DNA of 64,000 bases. It comes from Symbiodinium natans. Taxonomy: Eukaryota; Sar; Dinophyceae; Suessiales; Symbiodiniaceae. The notes under the pieces are model-generated. The model saw only the letters and a program-made list of their open reading frames with translations. It had not been told where the DNA came from and did not search any database. The stretch is from the NCBI GenBank assembly GCA_905221605.1, contig CAJNDS010000442.1, positions 62,001 through 126,000 on the forward strand. The letters run 5' to 3'. Position numbers and translations under genes: made by a program. How positions within the stretch are numbered: position 1 is the stretch's first letter; each line of letters opens with the position of its first letter. Shown here piece after piece: positions 17,327-25,281 of the stretch.

Positions 17327-19030
17327 TCAGGGTGGAGCCAACGAGAATTGGCGCGCCTGGTCCGTCTGCCCTCCTTGCTTGGGTGGAAGTCGTTTTGGGC
17401 CAAACTCCGTATTTGGAGTGACCACAGGCGCCACCGAACTTCCCGACGCAGAGGTCTTGACCTTTCCAAATGGTGGAGGAGGCCTCGGTAGCCGAAGATG
17501 GGGCGGTACTCCCGGCGGAGGCGCCACATTCAGAAGCGACCATACATCCCCAATCGTTCCCACAGTCGATGCAGGAGAGGGAGGCTCGACTCCAAGATCG
17601 GGAGGCTCGACTCCCGTATCTGCTTCCACCGCCGGAACTGCAGGGGTAGAGGATTTCACCTGTGTCGTTGGAGAGGCCTTGATCCGAACGGGTGGATTCC
17701 GAGGAGGGCACATTGGTTCCGGTGGAGGCATCGAACCACGCTCCTCGGCGTAGATCTGGGCCAGGCGAGACTCCTCGAGAACTCCCTGCTTGATCTTTAC
17801 CCGCTTGATCGCCTCCATGAAAAACATGTTGTCCGGTGTCTCCATGGCCGAGCTCAAAGAGGAGGAACTCTCGGTATCCTCTTCTCGGACCTTTGAAGAT
17901 TCCTCCCCCACGGCGGATGTAGAGGAGGTAGCCGCTTTCGCCGCAGCCTTTGTCTTCGCTCCCGCTTTTCGAATGGACCGCTCTTGCTGGGATGCAAGAA
18001 AGATCTCGGCGTAATAGTCGGCGGCATTCTCGAGCTCCTTCCAACAGCACCAAGAATCCTTTGCAAGAACGGCCTCCGGCAATTCCACCTGGATACCTCC
18101 ACGAGCCCGGGTCTCCTCGGCATCCCCTTCTTTCGCGTTCTCCCACTCCTTGATCGTGGAAAGCATATGCCGAAGGCCCAGCACAATGCTGCTGGAAAGA
18201 CCAGACTCGCGGATCTGAGCTTCCCCTTGGCCAACAAGCTCGATGGCCTTGGTCACGATGGCCTGGCTCACGCCATAATTGAGGAGGGAATATCCTTGTT
18301 GAAGACGGTAAATCCTCGCAGAGTTCGCCTCCTCCTGCTCGGTCGTCTCCATGGCTGTGTTGCAGACATACACCGTGTCCACGACTGATTCGCCATACTC
18401 TCCTCCCCTTTCTCGCAAACTCACTGGCAGCTGCACCGTCATGGGGGGCACCTCTGGGAGATCCATGTTGTGATGCCTCAACCACCGTTGCTCCGGAACT
18501 CTTTCCCCAGACACAGGGGTTTCCGGATAAAACCTGCTCGAGCGGATCAAGGTCGGGATTCGTCTCCCAACAACAACGGGGCTCTCCATCAATCCGGACA
18601 GATTTTCCATATAAGTGGGGTCGTTCACAACCCGACTCATAAGATCCAAATGTCCTCCATCCTCTCTTGGGACTAGGGGATGAAGACCATCTTGCCCGAC
18701 GATGTTCAACACCCCGAGCTCGCTTAGGTCCCTTCGGAGACCCTCCTGGAAGTTCAGGAAGTACTGGACCCTCGGATTCCGAAGCATCCTTTCCCAATGG
18801 GCCACGCTGTAGGTGTCCCCACTTCCAGCAGCTTCGATCTCCGGTCCTCGGCTCTCCTCCGAGGGGTCCCTCTTTCGCACATGCGGCACCGGAACCTCCG
18901 AAGCCACTCCCGTCGATGGAGCAGAGGCCTTCACAGGTGGTGTGGCCTTCCAATTTCCCCACCGCTCTTCTGAGGCAACCTCCGTTGGCGAAGGAGGGCA
19001 AGGCACACGAGCTATCCCTTCTGGGACCAT
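17327..19030 (-). CDS. Extra ORF of copia 1 between protease and integrase (567 codons)
   Basis: This frame, not the longer one that overlaps it, has protein-like composition: alpha-helical, acidic, with SVAHWERMLRNPRVQYFLNF, LMSRVVNDPTYMENLSGLME, ARIYRLQQGYSLLNYG and IKEWENAKEGDAEETR. An Ala/Lys stretch, a Ser-rich stretch and a Pro-rich tail follow. I recognise no domain. The other frame continues upstream to about 19290 (MGSFHPVGEEDATMDAEDSQ), so a one-base shift near 19030 may have split a longer protein. Copia 2 has an ORF of nearly the same size at the same place, without clear sequence similarity. It could be a second Gag-like protein or an accessory protein. Confidence 0.6.
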   Translation of the reverse strand: MVPEGIARVPCPPSPTEVASEERWGNWKATPPVKASAPSTGVASEVPVPHVRKRDPSEESRGPEIEAAGSGDTYSVAHWERMLRNPRVQYFLNFQEGLRRDLSELGVLNIVGQDGLHPLVPREDGGHLDLMSRVVNDPTYMENLSGLMESPVVVGRRIPTLIRSSRFYPETPVSGERVPEQRWLRHHNMDLPEVPPMTVQLPVSLRERGGEYGESVVDTVYVCNTAMETTEQEEANSARIYRLQQGYSLLNYGVSQAIVTKAIELVGQGEAQIRESGLSSSIVLGLRHMLSTIKEWENAKEGDAEETRARGGIQVELPEAVLAKDSWCCWKELENAADYYAEIFLASQQERSIRKAGAKTKAAAKAATSSTSAVGEESSKVREEDTESSSSLSSAMETPDNMFFMEAIKRVKIKQGVLEESRLAQIYAEERGSMPPPEPMCPPRNPPVRIKASPTTQVKSSTPAVPAVEADTGVEPPDLGVEPPSPASTVGTIGDVWSLLNVAPPPGVPPHLRLPRPPPPFGKVKTSASGSSVAPVVTPNTEFGPKRLPPKQGGQTDQARQFSLAPP

Positions 19031-19663
19031 GGGTTGCGGCTCTGGAACGGTCGTTTTCCCGAGCAGCTAGTAACTCCGCGGTCGGTGCTGTGAACAACGA
19101 GGTCGGCGACGGCTCCGCTTGGGCTTCTGCAGGCACTGCAAGCTCCTGATCTTCCGCCGCCGTAGGTGTTGGGGCAGAGAAACGGTAGCCGGTGGTAACC
19201 TCCTGGGCTTGATCTTCGGAAGCCTGGGAGTCCTCGGCATCCATCGTCGCATCTTCCTCCCCAACCGGGTGAAAGCTTCCCATAAGGGGCAGCTGCGAAA
19301 GAAGAGCCCTCACAAAAGAGGGAAGGCGTCGCGCTGTTCCTGAGGAAAAGCAAAATGGCTGCAGAAATAACAAACCCCATGCAAAGCACTTTCTTAAGGA
19401 CCTTTTGGGCGCTTTGGGTTTCAGAAAATTTAGGTTCCTTCTGGGATTTCTTAGCTCTACCTACTCTTCGAGGCCCGGAGGCCCGTTCATCCACTCTGTC
19501 TCTTCTTCCACCTTTGCGGCGGAAGCATGCGCAAACAGCACCCCTAGAGCGGATAGCTCTTCCGATCGCAGTCACACGACTAAGCAAGGAAAGAGAAAAC
19601 GCAATCAAAGCGAAGCTTTTCCATCTTCCCGCAGCTTTTGCTCCGAAGACTAGCCGCTCCCCC

Positions 19664-19942
19664 TCATTGGGGTTGTAACACGACCCACTCTTGATGATCA
19701 GCATCGTGCCCTTCTGGGGTCGAGTCGTGCTGCTCAAGCCACTGCATCCCCGCCCACGTGCTGACACAATGCCAACAGTAGTGGTGGACGTGCTGGTTCT
19801 TCTTGCGGCAGCACATATTTCTTGTTCGCTGGCAGATGGAACAACGGCAAGGGCATACTCCTGCCTGTCCAACTCGATCTCCTTGGGACGAAACAACGCC
19901 GCCCATGTTGTCGAAAATCGAAAGGAATCCTCTACCAAACAA
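19664..19942 (-). CDS. Cys/His-rich short ORF in copia 1
   Basis: The frame encodes a dense metal-binding pattern: VCPCRCSICQRTRNMCC, then HVHHYCWHCVSTW. It holds eight Cys and several His residues within about 40 residues, in the frame least likely by chance. It may be an exon or a remnant of a zinc-binding domain of the polyprotein. No family name can be given. Its ends are uncertain; the first Met is not reliable. Confidence 0.45.
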   Translation of the reverse strand: MFGRGFLSIFDNMGGVVSSQGDRVGQAGVCPCRCSICQRTRNMCCRKKNQHVHHYCWHCVSTWAGMQWLEQHDSTPEGHDADHQEWVVLQPQ

Positions 19943-20455
19943 GCGCTAGTCCAAGCAAAGCTCTGCGGTTGGTGCAGAACCACTTCGCGATCTAAACTCT
20001 CCATGCAAAATCCACAAAAAGACAAGCTCATGCAAAATCCAAGCCATGCCATGCACACACAAGACAACATGCTTCCCATCATGCCACGCTGCTTCCTTAA
20101 GGGATTTCGTGCGTTCATGCTTCCTACCTTCCTAAGGCTTTCGGCTGGAGTTCCAGAGGCTTTCGCTGGGGTCTCAAGGCTCTTGCTCTCCGCACTTGCA
20201 CCCCCAACTGTCCTCATACCTCGAAGCATAAACTCGAACGGAGTCCCTGATAACAGATGCCGGGCAGACCGCTCCTCAAGAAGGTCTTTCTTTCCTCCCT
20301 TCAGTATCGGTCCTGCGGGTACCAATTTCCTGGATTCAGCAGGAAGCGCGTCTACATCCATGTGTGTGCCTATCGGCGGGCGCTTCGAGTTCTTGGATTT
20401 CTTTCCGCTGATCGCCCACCAGGCCCGCCTTTCCCCTATCAAACGGATGTTCTTC
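19943..20455 (-). other. Copia 1 post-protease region
   Basis: The frame downstream of the protease (from 20556) continues as basic then Ala/Ser-rich sequence to about 20110 (KVGSMNARNPLRKQ). After that the DNA has GGCATGG-type words and a Phe/Cys-rich translation and looks non-coding to about 19943. Confidence 0.4.
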
Positions 20456-21418
20456 TTACCCCCTCGATAGAGGCGCGACCCAGTGCGCGCGAGGTGTGTT
20501 TTCGATCCAACCCCTCTCTGCCGCGGCCCAAGGGGAAATTGCATTGAAAGGCACATCCGCCACCAACACCTCTTCGAGCGTCAACGGAACGTCCCCGAAA
20601 CGAACCTCCAGATCGACAACGGACGACACGTTGATTGTCCCGCCTGAGGCATTGTAGAGTGTCACATTCCGATCATGATACTTCGTGACTCGAAATCCAG
20701 AGATGTGGCTTGAAGAAACTATGTGACATGTTGCTCCACTGTCAACTAGCCAGACATCTCGGCCCTCTACGCACAGCGAAGAGCAAATGTACTCCACATC
20801 TCCCTTCGAACTGATGCTACCCAAAGTGCCTAGGCTCTCTGACGCAGGTGGTCTCTGGCACAGGCCAGAAGGTGGCTCTACAGCTAAGGGCTTCAGGACT
20901 ACGGGCTCCGACTTATCAGGCCTCACCGGGCTCAGTTCTTCTTGCCCAGGATGGGGCTGAGAAAACCTCATGGCCATCACGGTGGCTCCATGACCAGAAG
21001 TAGAAGACTCCGCCTCGGACTCTGGCTCTCCTTCCAGGCTCCGTGCAGCGTTCTTCTTCTTCTTCTTCTTCTTCTTCTTCTTCTTCTTCTTCTTCTTCTT
21101 CTTCTTCTTCTTCTTCTTCTGCTTGTCTTTGCCCTTTCCTTTTCCTTTCTTGTCCTTGCCACCACCTTTCCCACCTTTGTCGCCCTTAGCAGAGGAAGGC
21201 TTTCCGCCACGTGGGGTTCCAGGCTCACCTTTGTGGTCGCCTTTGCCACCCTTCTTGTCTTTGGGTCTGCCTTTGCCCTTATCGGGTTTAGCATCGCCAC
21301 GCTCGTCCCTTTGCTTGGCCCAGCACTTTATCCTTCTTGTGGCCTTTTCGACCGCAATAGTCACAAAGTACATCCTGACCATCCATGGACCGGGACGATG
21401 AAGTCGAGATGGGCTCAC
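20456..21418 (-). CDS. Copia 1 Lys-rich linker and aspartic protease
   Basis: The frame begins inside a CCHC knuckle shared across a frameshift with Gag (CDYCGRKGHKKD then KCWAKQ). It runs through a Gly/Lys-rich segment and an uninterrupted Lys run of more than 20 residues encoded by the TTC/GAA repeat. It then enters a retropepsin: VWLVDSGATCHIVSS with the DSGA catalytic triad, followed by VTLYNASGG, VEDLEVRFGDVPLTLEEVLVA-like strands and FNAISPWA. A second frame change near 20500 moves the polyprotein into the frame of 20556 downward. The protease would cut the Gag-Pol chain. Confidence 0.8.
   Translation of the reverse strand: MSPSRLHRPGPWMVRMYFVTIAVEKATRRIKCWAKQRDERGDAKPDKGKGRPKDKKGGKGDHKGEPGTPRGGKPSSAKGDKGGKGGGKDKKGKGKGKDKQKKKKKKKKKKKKKKKKKKKKKKNAARSLEGEPESEAESSTSGHGATVMAMRFSQPHPGQEELSPVRPDKSEPVVLKPLAVEPPSGLCQRPPASESLGTLGSISSKGDVEYICSSLCVEGRDVWLVDSGATCHIVSSSHISGFRVTKYHDRNVTLYNASGGTINVSSVVDLEVRFGDVPLTLEEVLVADVPFNAISPWAAAERGWIENTPRAHWVAPLSRG
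21052..21121 (+). repeat. TTC trinucleotide microsatellite coding poly-Lys
   Basis: About 23 perfect TTC units. On the coding (minus) strand they read AAG and lengthen the Lys-rich linker between knuckle and protease. Confidence 0.95.
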
Positions 21419-22559
21419 ACATCCTCAACTGTTCTTCGAAGTACTTGAGGCTCTTTGTGAGCTCACCCCAAGACTGGGCATTTCCGTGAAGGGCTACATA
21501 CTGCCGCGCCTGGTGCGACACGGCCTGCAGCAGCAAAGAACAACGGTCGGCTTCTGAAAGCTTGAGCTCTGGAAAGTTGCTCAGCTTAACTTCTGCCTTG
21601 GCGATGCCGTCCTCTAAATGTCGGATGATATCCATGGGCTTCTTGAGGTGGCCGCACTTCGCATGGATCTTCATGCATGCCTCTCGCACGTAGACTGCCT
21701 CCATTCGGGACACTATCGAGTAGTTCATGTGGATGGTCCGAACTGCCTCGTAGCCGGTTGCAGACATGTTCTGTCTCTTGCTGCAGCTTCTAAGCAACTC
21801 CAAACCACGTTCCCACTTGGCCAAACTTTGCGAAAGCAGGTAAAACAGCTTCGCTGACCGTGCTGCGGTGTCAGCTGGCAAACGGTCCTGTTGGATCTCG
21901 TCCTTTACACCTATGCAGAGTCGAAGCTCGTTCACGTAGGCCTCATCTTGCAGCGCCAACCATGAACTCAGCGTCTCCAAGAAACCATGCCAAGCCTCGA
22001 TTTCTCGCATCCTGTCTCTACCCATCTCTTGGTGGGCTATGACAGGCAGCTGTGGCAGGTATTTGTCTGCACGGTTGGACGACGTCCCACCGCTTCCAGC
22101 TGGCTTCGGCCCTGAACTGCTACTTGCCGATGCTGTTCCCGAAGTTGCAAACGGGTCACGGTTCACGACTGGAACTGCTTCTGCCTTTGCTTCTTCTTCA
22201 CGTTCACGCTCGGCCTTGAAACGCCTCTCGTCCTCCAAGTCCATCCTTCGCAGCATGGCAGAAAGCATTTGTTGCGTCTGCTTCGTCTGCTCTTGCTGCT
22301 GTTGCACCATACTCGCAAGCATTTCCAGCATACGTTCTTGGACAGTCGGGGCAGCAGGAGTTGCTGCTGGAGTTCCAAGACCCTGAAAAGGGTTGACTCC
22401 AGCTGTCTGCTGACCACTAGGCTGGCCAGTACCAAACAGCAACTCTTCTTCCTGCTGCGTTGTCTCCGGTGGCACAGGAATCTCAGCGGCTACGGAGCCT
22501 GCTGGACTCGCTTTCGCTAGTGGACTCTGCCCTGTGGGCTGAGACAAAGGCGCGGCCAT
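21288..22559 (-). CDS. Copia 1 Gag
   Basis: The 423-residue frame begins MAAPLSQPTGQ 33 nt after the PBS. Disordered Pro/Gln/Ala-rich sequence and a Gln-rich coiled coil (RMLEMLASMVQQQQEQTKQ) come first. A long helical Gag domain follows (KYLPQLPVIAHQEM, WHGFLETLSSWLALQDEAYV, ARSAKLFYLLSQSLAKWERG, YVALHGNAQSWGELTKSL). It ends in the first half of a CCHC zinc knuckle (LCDYCGRKGHKKDK) that is completed only in the next frame. The core aligns by eye with copia 2 Gag (YIPQLPQLNYASMM, STKSMGELMTGLQFYDEQLR). Gag forms the particle and binds RNA. Confidence 0.85.
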   Translation of the reverse strand: MAAPLSQPTGQSPLAKASPAGSVAAEIPVPPETTQQEEELLFGTGQPSGQQTAGVNPFQGLGTPAATPAAPTVQERMLEMLASMVQQQQEQTKQTQQMLSAMLRRMDLEDERRFKAEREREEEAKAEAVPVVNRDPFATSGTASASSSSGPKPAGSGGTSSNRADKYLPQLPVIAHQEMGRDRMREIEAWHGFLETLSSWLALQDEAYVNELRLCIGVKDEIQQDRLPADTAARSAKLFYLLSQSLAKWERGLELLRSCSKRQNMSATGYEAVRTIHMNYSIVSRMEAVYVREACMKIHAKCGHLKKPMDIIRHLEDGIAKAEVKLSNFPELKLSEADRCSLLLQAVSHQARQYVALHGNAQSWGELTKSLKYFEEQLRMCEPISTSSSRSMDGQDVLCDYCGRKGHKKDKVLGQAKGRAWRC

Positions 22560-22591
22560 GGCGTTCTACGAGCCCCGGACAAGTTCCGGAA

Positions 22592-22603
22592 GCTCCGCTA
22601 CCA
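22592..22603 (-). other. Primer-binding site of copia 1
   Basis: TGGTAGCGGAGC directly follows the 5' LTR end. It resembles the usual copia site for initiator-Met tRNA (TGGTATCAGAGC). Copia 2 carries the identical 12 bases at the same place. Confidence 0.75.
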
Positions 22604-23159
22604 TGTGAAAAGCAGAGCACTCGCGCAGTTCTTTTCGCAAGTCGCACTTGAGCCAAACACCGTAGTGTTCAGCATGACTGTCAATGTCAGCAGAAAGCTC
22701 TCTCCAAGAGCTCAGGTCTCAAGGCTTACAAGTTCCATCTCAACTTTGCTACACAAAGGAGGAAAGCAAAAGAAACATGCAAAACCTTTGGGGATTGCTT
22801 CAGGACTTCAAGTCTGTCTTAAAACCAACAGCATGCACTCACCATGCCTCAGTCAGGTTCCCAACGCACACGTAACGGTACGAACGACGGGGCAAGCACA
22901 CGGAGTGAGTAACTGCAAAGGTCTGTCCCTCAGAGCTTCACACGCACTGCTTCAAGGCTTTGCAAAGCAAGCTCAGTGCTTTCAACACTCATCACAGGGA
23001 ACTGAACCAAACGTCATGCCATGCCAAAACATCATGCCATGCCAAACATGCCAAGTCCTTGCCATGCCAAAACAAAGCTCTCGCTCAGACATGCAACTGT
23101 AAGACAGTTTCTGTCCTGCCAACAACTAGGCACACCAAGGAAAGCGTAAACTTTTCACA
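22604..23159 (-). repeat. 5' LTR of copia 1 (intact)
   Basis: The 556-bp repeat is bounded by 9-bp inverted ends, TGTGAAAAG and CTTTTCACA. It is repeated nearly unchanged, on the other strand, at 48182-48734. Its first 16 bases also stand at 13002-12987. The LTR contains several GGCATGGCA words. It would hold promoter and polyadenylation signals, but none is identified. Open frames inside it are not genes. Confidence 0.9.
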
Positions 23160-23265
23160 CGCAGGCCGCAGTGATCTCATATTAACTTCACCCAGCTGGT
23201 CTTCTGGGACACTGGAACGCAAGAGAAACTTCATTTGGACCACGATTTTTGCATACTGGGAGCGT
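23160..23265. other. Spacer between copia 1 and copia 2
   Basis: About 106 bp separate the outer ends of the two elements, which lie head to tail in the same orientation. I see nothing in it. Confidence 0.6.
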
Positions 23266-23795
23266 TGAAACTCGTGGCACAGCTACGGGGCCTAAGGGAC
23301 CTCAGGTCAAGACTACACTCAACCCTCACAGCACGAAGTGCGGACTCTTTTCACTGCGCTGTTCACAGCTTCTCGAGCTCCGCTCGTCTTGAGCCAATGC
23401 GAGCACGGCTCTCCAGCTTCAAACACTGTCTGCCAGACATGGGAAAACAAAGGTACTTCAGGTGAAAACACTCAGCCATGGAACTTCTACTCCTAAACAC
23501 TGTGGGTAGGTTCCTAGCACCTCTTAGGTGCTCTGCTGAGCTCTGTGCAGACCTAAACTGGCTTGAGTCACTTCTGGTCACCAAATACCAGGTCACAAAC
23601 AGGAAACGAGTTCCGACAAACGAGTTTCGAGAAAACGAACAGAAAACGGTTCTTCCTACTCAAAACAAGGTCTCACCAAGCCAAAACAAATCTGCACTGC
23701 CTGACATGTCCTCGTGCCTATGCTTCACACTCATAGCAGACAACTCAAGTGCACATCACGTGTCAACTGGGAAACTAGGAGGGTCACATATATCA
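23266..23795 (-). repeat. 3' LTR of copia 2
   Basis: The 530-bp repeat reads TGATATATG...GAGTTTCA on the minus strand. It matches 32863-33291 closely, apart from about 100 bp present only here. Confidence 0.9.
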
Positions 23796-23810
23796 ACTCC
23801 CCCTCATGAC
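23796..23810 (-). other. Polypurine tract of copia 2
   Basis: GTCATGAGGGGGAGT abuts the 3' LTR. The core ATGAGGGGG is shared with copia 1. Confidence 0.7.
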
Positions 23811-24008
23811 CAAGAGTTTCACTGTTGGTCACGTCAACTAAGCTCCACGCAAAGTCAACTAAGCTTCTCGCCGGGCCATGGATTCCGGCGCATTCCTCAG
23901 TCCTAGACCGCTGCACTGCTTCAGACCGCTGGAGGTCGACGAACTCTCGCAAAGTAACCTGGCTGGGCGGGTGGGCGGGTAAGCCAGGGGTGGACGGGCG
24001 GGCGCGAA

Positions 24009-25229
24009 TTACCGCAGTTGCAAGCTTTCCAGGGCGACGTCCGCGAAAGCTGGCGGATAGTGCTGCGTTGCTTTGAGATCAAAGTTTCGTGAATGATCTC
24101 CCTTGCAGGTACATGCAAATGTTTCGGACATTGTTCGCACAAACTGTTCATCGTTCGACATCAGTTTCCAAATCTTTCGGATAGGTAATCCATCTCTGCC
24201 TACCAAGCCTGAAACACAGCCGTGCACTTCGCCAGTGTAATGGGTTCTTTGCTTTGCAAACGAACGGGTGCTTGCCCATCCCCAGTAGGCACACCTCTGC
24301 GGCCATTCTATGACCCATACCCCCACTTGCGGGCGGTTCACCATCACTAAGAAGCTCCGCCAGAGCTTGCGATGCACCGTGAATAAAGCTTGTAGATGGT
24401 CCTGATAGCCCGGCCGATCTTCGTGTCGCCGTTGGTACGGGCTACCTCCGGTACAAGGAGTGCTGCTCCAGAAAACAACCTTCATCCCCCATTCTCTTGC
24501 AACATTCATTGCAGACATGACCCGCTCCACGGTGTCATTTGAGGTTCCGTCAACCCCTTGAGTAATCGGCAGGACAAATACTTGGTGCACACTTCCTTGC
24601 AGGTACAGATTCGAACGTGAACTCGTGCAAAACTCGATCAGCAAAGTCGAATATTCAGTCTCGAGTTCGCATAGCCGACAGAAAGCTTCGTATTCGAGGT
24701 TGTCCGGCCCGAGTATCGAATCTAGCACTCCAGACAGCAACAAGCAAGACCTGACTGCCGGGACCTCTCGGAAATCAATGTTGGTGACATCTTCTAGTCC
24801 GAGGGTTGCTGTATGTTTTGCCGTTTGGAGGCGATTTAAATTCTTTGTGAGAAGGTCGCTCACATTCTCGGTTCCGGCCACTCCCTCTACGGCTAACTCG
24901 CCGCTATGGACACGGTCTTGGATAAAGCACAACCTCAAGTCTATATGCCGCATGCGCCTGAGTAGCCCCTCCATGCTGGCGATTTGCCTAGCTGAGGCAG
25001 AGTCAGTGTACACGCGGTGGGGTTTCTGGAGGGTGCCCCAGATATGCGCCGTCAATTGCGCAAGTCCTGCCACCTCTTTCGCTGCCTCGGCGATGGCAAA
25101 CAACTCTGCCTCTGCTGAGCTGAGTGCCACGACGCTCTGCAGGCGGCTGTACCCCTTTATGCAGTACCACAGACCGTCAACTGCAATGTAGATCACTCCG
25201 CCACTGGTGCTCTTCCGGGCTACGCTCAT
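24009..25229 (-). CDS. Copia 2 RNase H with C-terminal methyltransferase-like domain
   Basis: Residues 1-130 are copia RNase H (KSTSGGVIYI, ALSSAEAELFAI, YTDSASARQIA, NVSDLLTKNL). The first catalytic Asp (AYCDSNWG) lies just upstream in this frame, so the frame begins near 25320, where RT ends in another frame. After a linker, residues 193-345 carry LLIEFCTSSRSNL, VVFWSSTPCTGGSPYQ (255-261) and VWVIEWPQRCAYW (307-310). They match the separate ORF at 13046-13753 in motif order and in the intervening H..LW..F pattern. Pro-Cys and Glu-Trp-Pro recall C5-cytosine methyltransferase motifs IV and VI. Here the domain is fused in frame to RNase H. Function is not proven. Confidence 0.75.
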   Translation of the reverse strand: MSVARKSTSGGVIYIAVDGLWYCIKGYSRLQSVVALSSAEAELFAIAEAAKEVAGLAQLTAHIWGTLQKPHRVYTDSASARQIASMEGLLRRMRHIDLRLCFIQDRVHSGELAVEGVAGTENVSDLLTKNLNRLQTAKHTATLGLEDVTNIDFREVPAVRSCLLLSGVLDSILGPDNLEYEAFCRLCELETEYSTLLIEFCTSSRSNLYLQGSVHQVFVLPITQGVDGTSNDTVERVMSAMNVAREWGMKVVFWSSTPCTGGSPYQRRHEDRPGYQDHLQALFTVHRKLWRSFLVMVNRPQVGVWVIEWPQRCAYWGWASTRSFAKQRTHYTGEVHGCVSGLVGRDGLPIRKIWKLMSNDEQFVRTMSETFACTCKGDHSRNFDLKATQHYPPAFADVALESLQLR

Positions 25230-25281
25230 CTCGCTGCCCCAATTGCTGTCGCAATATGCTACCAGGCTGGCGTTCTCCCCC

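Larger units (their letters stand above)
13002..23159 (-). mobile_element. Copia 1: LTR retrotransposon lacking its RT core
   Basis: Reading 23159 to 13002 the order is 5' LTR (23159-22604), PBS, Gag, protease, a region with a Cys/His-rich ORF, an extra 567-codon ORF, a spacer, integrase, the end of RT plus RNase H, and a methyltransferase-like ORF. Then come PPT and 3' LTR start. It is related to copia 2 (Gag, PBS word, PPT and C-terminal domain correspond) but its LTR is unrelated in sequence. Several frame changes and the missing RT palm mean it cannot move on its own. Confidence 0.85.

Noticed and set aside
17327-19030. Middle part of the 1517-codon minus frame (19373-14820)
   Set aside because: Its translation here is Gly/Ser/Arg-rich and shadow-like; the overlapping 567-codon frame has protein-like composition. 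Only the ends (about 19290-19030 and 16484-14820) are accepted.
22605-23102. 165-codon plus-strand frame (and its copy on the minus strand at 48236-48733)
   Set aside because: Lies wholly inside the copia-1-type LTR in both places; similarity reflects the LTR, not a gene.
23478-23906. 142-codon plus-strand frame (related frame at 33075-33377)
   Set aside because: Inside the copia 2 LTRs, antisense to the element.
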